64,000 bases of DNA from Azohydromonas caseinilytica (GTDB taxonomy: Bacteria; Pseudomonadota; Gammaproteobacteria; Burkholderiales; Burkholderiaceae_C). A model generated the notes under the pieces. It did no database searches. It saw only the letters and a program-made list of their open reading frames with translations, and was not told where the DNA came from. This document shows, in pieces, positions 29,622 through 39,299 of this stretch. How positions within the stretch are numbered: position 1 is the first letter of the stretch; each line of letters begins with the position of its first letter. The DNA is taken from positions 1 to 64,000 of the forward strand of contig NZ_JABBFW010000009.1 of assembly GCF_012927045.1 (NCBI RefSeq). Direction: 5' to 3'. The position numbers and the translations under genes were made by a program.

Positions 29622-31157
29622 TCAGCGCGGCAGTCCGGCGCCCTCCAGGGTCGGATCGAAGCCCAGCGGCCGCGCCGCCTGGGTCAGCAGGCCCAGGAGG
29701 GCGATGGAGCGCTCCCGGCCGCGCGGCAGGCCCAGCAGGTCCGGACGCGCCGACAGCAGCGCCGCGGCCATGCCCGTCACCGCCGGGCAGGCCATGGAGG
29801 TGCCGCTCATCACGCCATAGAGGCCGCCGGGCAGCGTGGAGACGATGCCCCCGCCCGGGCCGGCCAGGTCGATGGCCGGGCCGACGTTGGAGAAGCCGGA
29901 GATGTAGATGCGCGGATCGATGGGCGCGAAAGGCTCGACCTCGTCCAGCACCTCGCTGGAGCCGGGCGGGTAGGTGCCCTTCTTCGCCGCGCTGCTCACC
30001 GCCACCGCGAGGGCCCAGGCGGCCGGGTAGGACACCGGGCCGCGCCCGTCGTTGCCGGCCGCGGCGATGCAGAGCGTGCCGCGGTCGAAGGCGTCCTTGA
30101 GGGCGGCCTCCACCGCCTCGTCGGCGTAGGCCGAGCCCAGGCTGAGGTTGAGCAGGTCGCAGCCGTCGGCCACGCCCTGGTCGATGGCGCGGACGATGTC
30201 GTAGTTGGTGGCGCCCTGGCCCGAGTTCGGGAACACGCGGTAGCCGTAGAGCCGCACGCCGGGCGCGACGCCGCGCTTGCCCGGCGCCGGCCGGCCCGGC
30301 TGCAGCGAGCCGGTGCTGGCGATGATCCCGGCGACATGGGTGCCATGCTCGCCCTGCCGCTGCGCCGGGCCCGGGCCGCCCGCGTCGCCCTCCTCGGCCA
30401 CGAAGGCGCCGCCGCCGGCCAGCTCCAGGTCCGGGTGGTTGAAGTCCACGCCCGAGTCGATGACGCCCACCGTCACGCCCCGGCCGGCGTCGGGCGGCAG
30501 CTGGCCGTAGAGCTCGGCGGCGAAGTCCGGCACCGACAGGTCCACCGGCTCCATCTCCAGCGCCGCGCCGTCCTCCAGCACCACGTCCCGGCGCCCGATG
30601 CCCCAGTAGCCCGGCGGCCCGTAGGCCACCAGCACGTCCAGCCGCACCGGCGCGGCGCCCAGCCGCAGGGCGACCTGGCCCTGCGCGTCGGAAAGTCCGC
30701 CGGCGCCGATGCGGCGCGCGAAGTCGGTGAAGGCCAGTACGGTGGCGCGGCGCACGGGCTGGCGGGTGCGGGCGTCCAGGCAGCGCACGGCCAGCGTGGT
30801 GGCCGCCGCCACCGTCGCGGCGGGATAGAGCTCGGACTCGATCTCCAGCAGCGGGCGGCGCGCCTGCTCGTAGCGCACCAGCGGCACGGCCCGCACGCCG
30901 GGGTCGGACACCCGCAGCGCCGCCCTCTCGGCCGGCCCCATCTCCACCAGCTTCGGCCCTGTCGGGCAGATGGAGTGCAGCACTCTCATATGGGGATGCG
31001 GCGGCACCAGCCCATGCGCCAGCACGTTCAGCCGCGCGCTGGCCGCCTGCTCGAACAGCGCCTGGTTCGCACCCACCCGGGCCAGATCGTCGGAGTGCAG
31101 ACCCCGTACCGGCAGCAGCACGTACCGCGCCGCCGGCTCCACCGTGTTCGTCGCCAT
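29622..31157 (-). CDS. S8 family serine peptidase, no signal peptide
   Basis: 511 residues; GAAGGCGG precedes the ATG. The catalytic triad is visible: Asp in VGVIDSGVDF (about residue 238), His in GEHGTHVAGI (about 277), Ser in SGTSMACPAVTG (about 450). Residues 1-115 are of unknown fold; about 120-190 (LAVRCLDARTRQPVRRATVL, DAQGQVAL) resemble a carboxypeptidase-regulatory-like beta domain. No leader peptide is seen, so it is either cytosolic or exported by an unusual route. No I9 propeptide is fused; a small gene just downstream may supply one. Confidence 0.85.
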   Translation of the reverse strand: MATNTVEPAARYVLLPVRGLHSDDLARVGANQALFEQAASARLNVLAHGLVPPHPHMRVLHSICPTGPKLVEMGPAERAALRVSDPGVRAVPLVRYEQARRPLLEIESELYPAATVAAATTLAVRCLDARTRQPVRRATVLAFTDFARRIGAGGLSDAQGQVALRLGAAPVRLDVLVAYGPPGYWGIGRRDVVLEDGAALEMEPVDLSVPDFAAELYGQLPPDAGRGVTVGVIDSGVDFNHPDLELAGGGAFVAEEGDAGGPGPAQRQGEHGTHVAGIIASTGSLQPGRPAPGKRGVAPGVRLYGYRVFPNSGQGATNYDIVRAIDQGVADGCDLLNLSLGSAYADEAVEAALKDAFDRGTLCIAAAGNDGRGPVSYPAAWALAVAVSSAAKKGTYPPGSSEVLDEVEPFAPIDPRIYISGFSNVGPAIDLAGPGGGIVSTLPGGLYGVMSGTSMACPAVTGMAAALLSARPDLLGLPRGRERSIALLGLLTQAARPLGFDPTLEGAGLPR

Positions 31158-31482
31158 GGACCGCCTTCAGAAAGATGCGATGCCTCATGCGGGGCAACAG
31201 GCGGGCCTTGGGCGGCCAAGCGAGGAGCCCTTCCGCGCCGCTCAAGGATGCGGTGCAAGCCGGACCCGGGCATCGCGGTATTTCAGGAGCCGGTCGGCTT
31301 GATACCAGCGCCAGACAAAATACCAGCATTCCTTGCGCCGGGTTTGTATTTGGCGCCGTTTCCGGCGCCATTGGCTCCATTCGATCTGTTACGGGTTCAA
31401 GCCCGCCGTGGACCCGGGAACGTGAACCATCACAACATGAAAATTATTCCCACCCCTGCAGCCATGGCGTGCTGCTGCCTTT
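31158..31482. other. Gene-free stretch with a stem-loop
   Basis: About 325 bases between the subtilase (-) and the end of the acyltransferase gene (-). TGGCGCCG (31351-31358), loop TTTC and CGGCGCCA (31363-31370) form a stem-loop without T-run. The motif ATACCAGC is repeated at about 31307 and 31321. No gene is convincing. From here base composition falls towards the AT-richer island. Confidence 0.4.
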
Positions 31483-33415
31483 TCAAAAGCCGACGCTCTG
31501 CATCAAGCCAGCCGCGACCAGTTTTGCACCCGCAACGGTCAGGTGATTGTCATCAAAGTAATAGGCCACGCCACCATTCGCGGCCATGCACTTCGCCTCG
31601 TCGCAAAATATTTGCGCCGGATCAATGATGGTCACTTCACGAGGAATCTCATGAAGCCGCGCTCTCAAGTATTCACTCCGGCTTTTCCACCAGGAAGCGT
31701 CCGCCCCATAGATTCGACCTCGCGCATCACCAGCCTCCAACACCAGTTCATCGATGCTCTTTGGAATTTCCGGCGCCTGCAACACCAGGAAAACCTTCTT
31801 CCCGCTGCCGACGAAGTGGCGCAAAACATTCACATAGGAATTCCAGACTTTTTCTCTCTCGCTTTGCCCAACGTCATCGACAAGCCTTGGATATTTGCCT
31901 GTATGACCACCAAACAGCCAGTTGTTGATCCGGTAGGAAACAACGACATTGCGAATGTCCTTATTTTCCGCAATGTATTTAGCTGCTTGATCCGTCCATT
32001 CCGAGCAATATTTGAACTGTCCCCCAACCGTTCTGCCAAAAGTCGGCACACAGTTGCTGAAAGAAAAATGCTTCAAACTGAGACCATATGCCGCCAGCTC
32101 ATCCGCCATTGCATAGGCAAGCTCAACCGCATGACTGTCCCCAAATGCAGCCCAGCTCAGCTTGCCCGCATGATATTCGCAAGCATCCTTGGCCTTGATA
32201 AAGCTTTCACCAGCAGTGTGGCAATCAGCACGACGCGGGCTTGGCGTTATGGATTTCAAAACGACAAGCTGGTCCCTGGTCGCCTTCATCTCCATGAAGC
32301 CGTTCTTCACATGTCCAGCCAATCCCAACGCAATAAGAGCCACACTGCCCGCCGTGCCATATGAAAAAATCTGCTTGCGGTCAAAACGCCATCCATTTCT
32401 GAATGGCGACTCCACATACCTCCAGCTCAGATATGCGAGCAGCACGGCAAAGACAGACAAGAAGCCAAATACCACCTTATCCGATTCACCGTAACCCGCA
32501 TGCCGGGCAAACGCAAACAAAGGTTGATGCCACAAGTAGAGGCTGTAGCTTATCAAGCCTATACCAACAAACCACTTGTTCGCAATGAATTTACCGGCAA
32601 TAGTTTCCTGAGTGGCGCACACTATTATCAATGCCGCACCCACGGTCGGAACCAGGGAATAGAGACTCGGAAACGGCGTCTCCTTGTCGAAGAAAAATAT
32701 CGCATACACAATCAGCGCCAAGCCTATCCAGGCGCCAACCTCTTTCTTCGCCACAGAGAAATTCAATCGACGCTTATCCAGGGAAGCCATGGCCACGAAT
32801 GCGCCAATCAAGAGCTCCCAGCTGCGCGTCGGCAGCAAGTAAAAATTCGCCGCTGGCGCATGCACCGCTCCCCACTGCGCAGCCGCCAAGCTGGCCGCAA
32901 ATACTGCAGCAAAGAAGGCCAACATCCAGCGCAGTCCCAGTCGCCAAGCAAGCATCAATGCCATGGGGAACAATACGTAATACTGCTCCTCCACGGCCAG
33001 GCTCCAGGTATGCAGGAGCGGCTTCAGCTCGGCAGCCCCCTCAAAGTAGCCACTTTCCTTCCAGAAGAGAAAGTTGGAGCCGAACAAAGACACCGCCACC
33101 AAGCTCTCGGAAAAGTCTTTCAAGTCTCTTGGCGACAAAAGTACCCATGCAAACGGCAGGCACGCCAAAATGACCAGGAACAAGGCCGGCAGTATTCTTC
33201 GCGCCCGCCTCTCGTAAAATTTAATGATATTGAAATTGCCCGCCAGCACCTCGGACAATATGATCCCAGTGATGAGATACCCGCTAATGACAAAGAAAAC
33301 ATCCACACCGACGAATCCGCCACTGAACAGATCGAAGCCAGCATGAAAAAGCACAACAGGAACAACGGCAATTGTCCGCAGCCCGTCTATCTCTGCGCGA
33401 TATTTTTTTTTCCAT
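31483..33415 (-). CDS. OafA-like O-acyltransferase with SGNH domain, start out of frame
   Basis: Integral membrane acyltransferase (Acyl_transf_3, about ten helices, residues 1-340) fused to a C-terminal periplasmic SGNH domain, with AFGDSHAVELAY as the GDS block and DDNHLTVAGA as the catalytic Asp/His block. It would transfer acetyl groups to cell-surface sugars. The usual start (YRAEIDGLRTIAVVPVVLFH) is encoded, but no start codon is in frame: ATG at 33415 is followed by GG-less ATGG plus nine A and then the domain one base out of phase. With eight A the protein begins MEKKYRAEIDG. GTG at 33354 would delete the conserved His. Base composition is AT-richer than neighbours, suggesting transfer. 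Confidence 0.85.
33403..33411 (-). repeat. A9 homopolymer tract at acyltransferase start
   Basis: Nine T on the plus strand (nine A in the coding strand) lie directly after ATGG. Loss of one A, or gain of two, restores the reading frame. Such tracts slip during replication, so it is a candidate phase switch. A sequencing error is the alternative. Confidence 0.6.
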
Positions 33416-33425
33416 CACGATATTG

Positions 33426-33542
33426 TCAGAAGTGGTCTGCACCAATCAAAATTCCGATGTTGCGGCACTCGCAAACACCCATATTCAACAGAACGCGATT
33501 GCCGGCATATTTATGCAGGCCATCAGGAATATTGATGAAACC
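33426..33542 (-). pseudogene. Short coding-like remnant upstream of the acyltransferase
   Basis: An open stretch of 38 codons ends with TGA at 33426-33428 and reads GFINIPDGLHKYAGNRVLL..., ending GILIGADHF. It has no start codon and a stop just upstream. Composition is AT-rich like the acyltransferase. It may be the C-terminal scrap of a deleted surface-polysaccharide gene. I do not recognise the family. Confidence 0.25.
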
Positions 33543-33670
33543 CTAATTATAACTCAGCTTCGAAGCCATAAAACAGTCCTTCTCGTGAGAAATCAGCAAC
33601 ATATACCTTGCGTCACGAGGCCATGAACTGTGCGAAAAATGGGTACACGACTCGCCGCCCCAGCCAAGCC

Positions 33671-35056
33671 TCACGCTGCGGCGGCCTTACCCGCCAGGGC
33701 GTCCTGCCGCATCGCCTTGAGCCAACCCACCGCGTAATGACCCTCCTCCTCACTCGCCCCCACCGACACCCCGCTCCCCCCCGGCACCACCGTGAAGGTG
33801 CGCTGTGCGGCGTCCCAGCCGTGCACGCTGGCGACGTGCATGGCCTGCATGCCGTCCACCCAGCTGTAGCAGGTATTCGTCAACACCGGCGCGGGGTTCA
33901 GGTCCCAACCGGACAGGGACGCCACGACGGCCGCCGCCGCGACCTTGGCGTGGGCGTTGGCCATGTGGGCGCTCTTGGGCATCAGCGGGGCGGACAGCAC
34001 GGCGTCGCCCAGCAGGTGCACGCCGGCCTCCTTCGGCAGCGCCTTGGCCGAGAAATCCAGGAAGTCCACCTCGCACCAGCGGCCGTTGGCCTTCGCCAGC
34101 CCGCTGTGCGCGGCGATGTCGCCGGCGCGCATGTCGGGCAGGACGTTCAGCACGTCGCCGCGCTCGCGCTCGCCCAGCTCGAATTCCACCTCGCGCCCGT
34201 CCGCCGACACCGCCACCGCCCGGTGCGAGGGCCGGTACTCGACGATGCCGGCATAGCGCTCGGCCCACACCCGCTTGAACAGCGCCGCCTTGCTCACCGG
34301 CTCGGGGTTGGCGTCGAACACCAGCACCTTGGATTTCGGCTTCTCGCGCTTGAAGTAGTCGGCCACCAGGCAGGCGCGCTCGTAGGGGCCGGGCGGGCAG
34401 CGGAACGGGGCTTCGGGAATGGTCAGCACGAACACGCCGCCGTCGGGCATCGCCTGCAGCTGCGCGCGCAGCGCCTGCGTCTCCGGCCCGGCCTTCCAGG
34501 CCTGCAGCACCCGGCCGGCCGCATGCGCGGCGGGCAGGCCGTCGATGCGCTCGCGCATCAGCTCGACGCCGGGGGAGAGGATCAATTTGTCCCAGCGCAG
34601 CGAATCGCCCGAGGCCAGGCGCGCCTCGCGCTTGTCGAAGTCCAGCGAAGTGACACGGTCGCGCACGCGCCGCACGCCCAGGCGCTCCAGGCCCTCGTAG
34701 CCGAAAGTCAAGTCGGCGAGCGTGCGGTGCCCGGCCAGCACCAGGTTGCTGTGCGGGCAGCTCACCAGCGCGGGCTCCGGCTCCACCAGCGTCACCTGCA
34801 GCCGGTTGCCGGAGAACAGGCGCAGGTAGCGCGCGGCGGTAGCGCCGCCCCAGCCGCCGCCGACCACCAGCACGTGGGCACTGCCCGGGGTCGAAGTGGT
34901 CGAGGCGCAGCCGGTGAGATTGAGCAGTCCGGCCGCGCCGGCCGCCTGCAGCCAGCGGCGGCGGGATGGATCAATGCACCTGAGCGCCTGCCCTTCGACA
35001 GGCCCAGGGCGAACGAGGGATGAGGTGGCCGGCGACTGCCTGGAATCCGTGCTCAC
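33671..35056 (-). CDS. fccB: Flavocytochrome c sulfide dehydrogenase-type flavoprotein
   Basis: 461 residues, GTG start overlapping the cytochrome gene stop (GTGA). After a Tat-like leader (SRRRWLQAAGAAGLLNLTGC, possibly also a lipobox) comes an FAD domain, VLVVGGGWGGATAARYLR, then VSCPHSNLVLAG with the flavin-linked Cys region, FRCPPGPYERACLVADYF, and a C-terminal FCSD-type segment (NTCYSWVD). Members oxidise sulfide and pass electrons to the cytochrome subunit in the periplasm. Residues about 13-26 (PATSSLVRPGPVEGQAL) are encoded by a dispersed repeat, so the leader is unusual. The symbol is by similarity of layout. Confidence 0.85.
   Translation of the reverse strand: MSTDSRQSPATSSLVRPGPVEGQALRCIDPSRRRWLQAAGAAGLLNLTGCASTTSTPGSAHVLVVGGGWGGATAARYLRLFSGNRLQVTLVEPEPALVSCPHSNLVLAGHRTLADLTFGYEGLERLGVRRVRDRVTSLDFDKREARLASGDSLRWDKLILSPGVELMRERIDGLPAAHAAGRVLQAWKAGPETQALRAQLQAMPDGGVFVLTIPEAPFRCPPGPYERACLVADYFKREKPKSKVLVFDANPEPVSKAALFKRVWAERYAGIVEYRPSHRAVAVSADGREVEFELGERERGDVLNVLPDMRAGDIAAHSGLAKANGRWCEVDFLDFSAKALPKEAGVHLLGDAVLSAPLMPKSAHMANAHAKVAAAAVVASLSGWDLNPAPVLTNTCYSWVDGMQAMHVASVHGWDAAQRTFTVVPGGSGVSVGASEEEGHYAVGWLKAMRQDALAGKAAAA
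34990..35015. repeat. Dispersed repeat CCCTTCGACAGGC...GGGCGAACG
   Basis: The stretch from CCCTTCGACAGGC to CAGGGCGAACG matches the very widespread proteobacterial intergenic repeat that encodes VRPEPVEG when read in one frame. Here it lies inside the 5' end of the flavoprotein gene, in frame, encoding VRPGPVEGQ. Confidence 0.7.
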
Positions 35057-35460
35057 GGCCGCTGGGCCACGAAGAAGGCGGCGAGCTGTTCGATCTGCGC
35101 GGCGTCGTAGCCGCGGGCGATCTGGTGCATCACGGTGGCCTCGCGCGCGCCGCTCTTGAAGGCCTGCATCTGCTCGATGAGCCAGGGCGCGGGGCGGCCG
35201 GCCAGGCGGGGGATGGCGGAGCCGGCCGGGGCATGGCCGTCGGTGCCGTGGCAGGCGGCGCAGGTGGCAGCCAGGGCGTGCTGGCGGAGTTCGGCGGGGG
35301 TGGTGGGGGGCTGGGCTTGGGCGCCGAAGCTGACGGCGAGCACTCCGGCCAGCATCAACCGATGTCTGCAGCCCTCACCCCTGCCCCTCTCCCGCGGAGC
35401 GGGCGCGGGGAAGTGAGGCGCTTGAGCCTTCCGGGTGTCGCTTGGGAAATGAAAAGCCAT
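35053..35460 (-). CDS. Cytochrome c, class I (FccA-like)
   Basis: The longest frame starts at ATG 35460 (135 residues); ATG at 35355 (100 residues) gives a normal signal peptide MLAGVLAVSFGAQA-Q and is more likely the true start. The haem site is CAACH followed by GTDGHAPAG, and the sixth ligand is probably Met in EATVMHQIARGY. Small size fits the monohaem periplasmic electron acceptor of an adjacent sulfide dehydrogenase flavoprotein. The two genes overlap by one codon. The first 35 residues of the long form are encoded by a REP-like hairpin repeat. Confidence 0.8.
   Translation of the reverse strand: MAFHFPSDTRKAQAPHFPAPAPRERGRGEGCRHRLMLAGVLAVSFGAQAQPPTTPAELRQHALAATCAACHGTDGHAPAGSAIPRLAGRPAPWLIEQMQAFKSGAREATVMHQIARGYDAAQIEQLAAFFVAQRP
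35366..35412. repeat. Dispersed REP-type hairpin repeat, copy 2
   Basis: CTGCAGCCCTCACCCCTG is followed by CCCCTCTCCCGC, a short loop and GCGGGCGCGGGG, the same order as at 16206-16260 on the opposite strand. It overlaps the long form of the cytochrome gene. Confidence 0.6.
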
Positions 35461-35495
35461 GGCGGCGGGGGCCCGAGGGTGGGACGCCGCCACGC

Positions 35496-36086
35496 TCACA
35501 GCGTCGTGGCGGTGCGCAGGCCGAACAGCGGCTTCAGCAGCCGCGTCGGGTACTGGAGCAGGGCCCGGTTGTAGGCCTGCACGGCGTCGTTGAAGACATG
35601 GCGCGCCACGCCCTGGCGCGTGTCGATGTCCTGCAGCGTCAGCAGCCAGCCGGCGATGTCCTCGCGATGGCGCAGCTCCGGGTGCTGGTCCAGCAGCGCG
35701 CGCAGGCGCGAGAGCGCCGAGGCCAGGCGGCTGTCGGCATGCAGCAGGTCGGCCAGGGTCTTGCTGGCCAGCGGGCGCAGCAGCTCCACCGTGCGCTGCA
35801 GCTGCGCCTGCGCCTCCAGCGCGGCGTCCAGCGTCGGCGCCTCGGCCGCCAGCGGCTCGCGCAGCGCCTCCACCAGCGGCGGCAGCGCCTCGCGGCGGCG
35901 GCGCGTCTGCTCCTCGATCTGGCCCCAGGCCACGACGATGGCGGCGCGCAGCCGCATCAGCCGGTTGTGCGCGCCCAGCATCCACAACACCAGCACCGCC
36001 ACCGCCACGCCCAGCCAGGCGCGTGACGAGACAGCCGCCACCAGCGCCGCAATCGCCGCCCAGCTCGGCACCCAGTCCCAGCTCAC
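35496..36086 (-). CDS. LemA family protein
   Basis: 196 residues with a GTG start that overlaps the queC stop (GTGA). One N-terminal transmembrane helix ([20 protein letters not shown]) is followed by long helices: [20 protein letters not shown], then LVEALREPL and [19 protein letters not shown], the last being the LemA-type YN.....PS region (here YNRALLQYP). Membrane-bound, C-terminal part probably exposed to periplasm or cytoplasm. Function of LemA proteins is not established. Confidence 0.83.
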   Translation of the reverse strand: MSWDWVPSWAAIAALVAAVSSRAWLGVAVAVLVLWMLGAHNRLMRLRAAIVVAWGQIEEQTRRRREALPPLVEALREPLAAEAPTLDAALEAQAQLQRTVELLRPLASKTLADLLHADSRLASALSRLRALLDQHPELRHREDIAGWLLTLQDIDTRQGVARHVFNDAVQAYNRALLQYPTRLLKPLFGLRTATTL

Positions 36087-36811
36087 GCCGGCAGCTCCGC
36101 GCCGGCGCCTCCCGCGCGCCAGCCCTCATAGCCCTGTTGGCGCAGCGCGCAGGCCGGGCAATGGCCGCAGCCATGGCCCCAGGGGTGCAGCGGCCCGCGC
36201 TCGCCCAGGTAGCAGGTGTGGGTGTGCTCGACGATCAGCGCATTGAGCGCGTCGCCGCCCAGGCGCTGCGTCAGGGACCAGGTCTGGGCCTTGGTCAGGA
36301 ACATCAGCGGCGTCTCCACCGTCATGGGCGCGTCCAGCCCCAGTGACAGCGCCACCTGCAGCGCCTTGAGCGTGTTGTCGCGGCAGTCGGGGTAGCCGGA
36401 GTAGTCGGTCTCGCACATGCCGCCCACCAGCACGCTGGCGCCGCGCCGGTAGGCCAGCGCGCCGGCGAAGTTCAGGAACAGCAGGTTGCGGCCGGGCACG
36501 AAGGTGTTGGGCAGCCCGTTGGCCTGCATTTCAACGGCACGCTCGCTGGTGAGCGCCGTGTCCGAGATCTGGCCCAGCAGGCGCAGATCCAGAACATGGT
36601 CCTCGCCGAGCCGGGCACTCCAGTCCGGGAAGGCGGCACGCAGCTCATCGATCACCCGCAGCCGGCACTCCAGCTCGATGCAGTGGCGCTGCCCGTAGTC
36701 GAAGCCGAGGGTTTCGACCGCGCTGTAGCGCGACAGCGCCCAGGCCAGGCAGGCGGTGGAGTCCTGCCCGCCGGAAAACAGCACCAGGGCCTTGCGCGGG
36801 TCGGTCGCCAT
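36083..36811 (-). CDS. queC: 7-cyano-7-deazaguanine synthase
   Basis: 242 residues from ATG at 36811. It turns 7-carboxy-7-deazaguanine into preQ0 with ATP and ammonia, a step of queuosine tRNA modification. The PP-loop is LFSGGQDST at residue 11, followed by [32 protein letters not shown] and the zinc cluster CGHCPAC near the C-terminus. It is five bases downstream of proA and overlaps lemA-like, so it is part of one minus-strand operon. Confidence 0.95.
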   Translation of the reverse strand: MATDPRKALVLFSGGQDSTACLAWALSRYSAVETLGFDYGQRHCIELECRLRVIDELRAAFPDWSARLGEDHVLDLRLLGQISDTALTSERAVEMQANGLPNTFVPGRNLLFLNFAGALAYRRGASVLVGGMCETDYSGYPDCRDNTLKALQVALSLGLDAPMTVETPLMFLTKAQTWSLTQRLGGDALNALIVEHTHTCYLGERGPLHPWGHGCGHCPACALRQQGYEGWRAGGAGAELPA

Positions 36812-36816
36812 GGCGA

Positions 36817-38100
36817 TCAGCCGCGGATCTCGCCCTGTCCCAGCACGACCCACTTCAGCGAGGTCAGCCCCTCCAGCCCCACCGGGCCGCGCGCATGGAA
36901 CTTGTCGGTGCTGATGCCGATTTCCGCGCCCAGGCCATATTCGAAGCCGTCGGCAAAGCGGGTGCTGGCGTTGACCATCACGCTCGACGAGTCCACCTCG
37001 CGCAGGAAGCGCATGGCGTTGGGGTGGTTCGTGGTCAGGATCGCGTCGGTGTGGTGCGAGCCGTAGCGGTTGATATGGGCGATGGCCTCGTCCAGCGTCT
37101 GCACCACCTTCACGCTGATCACCGGCGCCAGGTACTCGGTGGACCAGTCTTCTTCCGTCGCGTCCACGACCTGGGCGCCGGGCACGTCGGAGAGGATGGC
37201 CTTGGAGGCCGGGCAGCAGCGCATCTCCACGCCCTTGGCCGCGAAAACGGCGCCGATGCGCGGCAGGAAGGCCCGGGCCTGCGCCGCATGCACCAGCAGC
37301 GATTCGGTGGCGTTGCAGGGGCTGTACTTCTGGGTCTTGGCGTTGTCGGTAACGACCAGCGCCTGCTCCAGGTCCACCTCGGCGTCCACGTAGGTGTGGC
37401 AGTTGCCGTCCAGGTGCTTGATGACGGGCACGCGCGCCTCGCTGGCGATGCGCTCGATCAGGCCCTTGCCGCCGCGCGGAATGATCACGTCCACGTACTC
37501 GGGCATCGCGATCAGCTTGCCTACGGCGGCGCGGTCGGTGGTCTCGATCAGCTGCACGGCTTCGGCGGGCAGGCCGGCTTCCGTGAGGGCGCGTTGCACC
37601 AGCTTCCACAAGGCGATGTTGGAGGCGATGGCCTCGGAGCCGCCGCGCAGGATGCAGGCGTTGCCGCTCTTGATGGCGAGTGAGGCGGCCTCGATGGTCA
37701 CGTTCGGGCGGCTCTCGTAGATCATCCCGAACACGCCCAGCGGCACGCGCATGCGGCCCACGCTGATGCCGGTCGGACGCCGCTTCACGTCCGTGATCTC
37801 GCCGATGGGGTCGGGCATGGCGGCGATCTGCTCGCAGCCTTCGGCCACCGTCTCCAGCACCTTCGGCGTGAGGCGCAGGCGGTCCACCATCGGCGCGGCC
37901 AGGCCATTGGCCTGGGCCCGCTCGATGTCCTGGGCGTTGTCGGCCTGCAGCGCTTCGGTCTGCTCGCGCAGCAGCCGGGCCAGGGCGCGCAGGGCTTTGT
38001 CCTTGGCGGCCGTCGGCGCGGCGGCCATCGCGGTGGCGGCGGCGCGCGCGGCGCGGCCGAGACGGGTCATCAGGACATCAAGATCGGTGGGCGCAGTCAT
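36817..38100 (-). CDS. proA: Glutamate-5-semialdehyde dehydrogenase (gamma-glutamyl phosphate reductase)
   Basis: 427 residues. Second step of proline synthesis: reduction of gamma-glutamyl phosphate with NADPH. Family segments are [35 protein letters not shown]-like [22 protein letters not shown], and the catalytic Cys in KYSPCNATE. The start is ATG at 38100; an upstream extension of the frame to 39183 covers the AEC gene and is rejected. No proB is adjacent. Confidence 0.95.
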   Translation of the reverse strand: MTAPTDLDVLMTRLGRAARAAATAMAAAPTAAKDKALRALARLLREQTEALQADNAQDIERAQANGLAAPMVDRLRLTPKVLETVAEGCEQIAAMPDPIGEITDVKRRPTGISVGRMRVPLGVFGMIYESRPNVTIEAASLAIKSGNACILRGGSEAIASNIALWKLVQRALTEAGLPAEAVQLIETTDRAAVGKLIAMPEYVDVIIPRGGKGLIERIASEARVPVIKHLDGNCHTYVDAEVDLEQALVVTDNAKTQKYSPCNATESLLVHAAQARAFLPRIGAVFAAKGVEMRCCPASKAILSDVPGAQVVDATEEDWSTEYLAPVISVKVVQTLDEAIAHINRYGSHHTDAILTTNHPNAMRFLREVDSSSVMVNASTRFADGFEYGLGAEIGISTDKFHARGPVGLEGLTSLKWVVLGQGEIRG

Positions 38101-38135
38101 GCGCGGGATTGTCGCGCAAGGTTTTGTGCTTCCGT

Positions 38136-39161
38136 TCAGCCCGGGATTCGCGCCAGCACCAGCACCCACAGCGGCGCCGTCAGCGCAAAGGCCAGCGTGC
38201 ACAGCAGCGTCGCGGCGGCGGTTTCGGTTTCCAGCGTGCGGTAGCGCTGGGCGAAGATCAGCGCGTTGCTGCCCGGCGGCAGTGCCGCGGCCATCACCGC
38301 CACCGACAGCGCCAGCGGCTCCAGCCCGAACACCCACTTCCCCGCCGCCAGCACCAGCACCGGCAGCAGGAACAGTTTCAGCAGCGCGATCGAGAACACG
38401 CCGCGCAGCGTGCCGTGCAGGCTCTGCCGGCCCAGCGACAGCCCGATCAGCAGCAGGCACAGCGGCGCCACGGCGCTGGCCAGCAGTCGCAGCCATTCGT
38501 CCAGCGCCGCCGGCAGCGGCAGGCCGAGCAGGTTCCAGCCCAGTCCGGCCAGCACCGGCAGCACCACGGGGTGGATCAGCGTGGCGCGCACGGTCGCGCG
38601 CACGGCGGCGGCCATCGAGCCGCCGCGGCCGTCGGCGTGGCGCAGCCGCGCGCGCGCCAGGTCGGCCTCGGCCAGCACGGTGAGCAGCGTCAGCAGCGTG
38701 AGCGCATGCAGGCTGACGATGGGGACGTGGATCGCCAGCCCGGCCTCGCCGTACAGCGCCGCCGCCACCGGCACCCCCACTTGCACGGAGTTGCCGAAGC
38801 CGGCGGTGACGGCGCGCGTCGCGGGCACGGCCGCCTGGGTGCTTGACAGCGCCATGCCAGCCGCGCCGTGCAGCCGCCAGCGCTGCACCAGGTACACGGC
38901 CAGCACCATCGCCAGCAGCGGCCCGTAGTAGGCGGCCAGCGTGCGCCAGGGCATGTGCGCGAAGTCCAGCCGCGCCATGGCGCGGAACAGCAGCGCGGGA
39001 ATGAACAAATACTGCGCCGCGGCCGAGAGCACGCGCGCCGGATCGGCGCCGCCCGCGCCGCCCTTCCTGCCGTCCGTGAGCCAGCCCCAGCGGGCCGCGG
39101 CCCAGCCGAGCAGCACGGTGGCGAAGAGGGCGGGCAGCTTGTCGAGGACGGTGTCGGGCAT
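38136..39161 (-). CDS. AEC family transporter
   Basis: 341 residues, about ten transmembrane helices. Typical AEC sequence: [17 protein letters not shown] near residue 55, [18 protein letters not shown] near 120, [14 protein letters not shown] near 230, and [17 protein letters not shown] near 290. Probably carries an organic anion across the inner membrane; substrate unknown. It lies 35 bases upstream of proA on the same strand and may share its transcript. Confidence 0.87.
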   Translation of the reverse strand: MPDTVLDKLPALFATVLLGWAAARWGWLTDGRKGGAGGADPARVLSAAAQYLFIPALLFRAMARLDFAHMPWRTLAAYYGPLLAMVLAVYLVQRWRLHGAAGMALSSTQAAVPATRAVTAGFGNSVQVGVPVAAALYGEAGLAIHVPIVSLHALTLLTLLTVLAEADLARARLRHADGRGGSMAAAVRATVRATLIHPVVLPVLAGLGWNLLGLPLPAALDEWLRLLASAVAPLCLLLIGLSLGRQSLHGTLRGVFSIALLKLFLLPVLVLAAGKWVFGLEPLALSVAVMAAALPPGSNALIFAQRYRTLETETAAATLLCTLAFALTAPLWVLVLARIPG

Positions 39162-39299
39162 GGGGGCGCGAGTATCGCGGCATGGGCTTGGCCCCGATCC
39201 GGGTGGGGGCCCCGCCCCGCAGCCGCCGGGATCAATCCCTCAGAAGTGGGACTTAGATTCGTGTTTCCCCCTACCCCCACCTTTGCTGGAGCCTCCCGC

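Noticed and set aside
33372-33626. Plus-strand ORF of 84 codons in the AT-rich island
   Set aside because: No ribosome site or recognisable motif; overlaps the 5' end of the acyltransferase on the other strand.
36817-39183. 788-codon fused frame covering proA and the AEC transporter
   Set aside because: The upstream part is a shadow of the AEC gene in another frame; proA starts at 38100.
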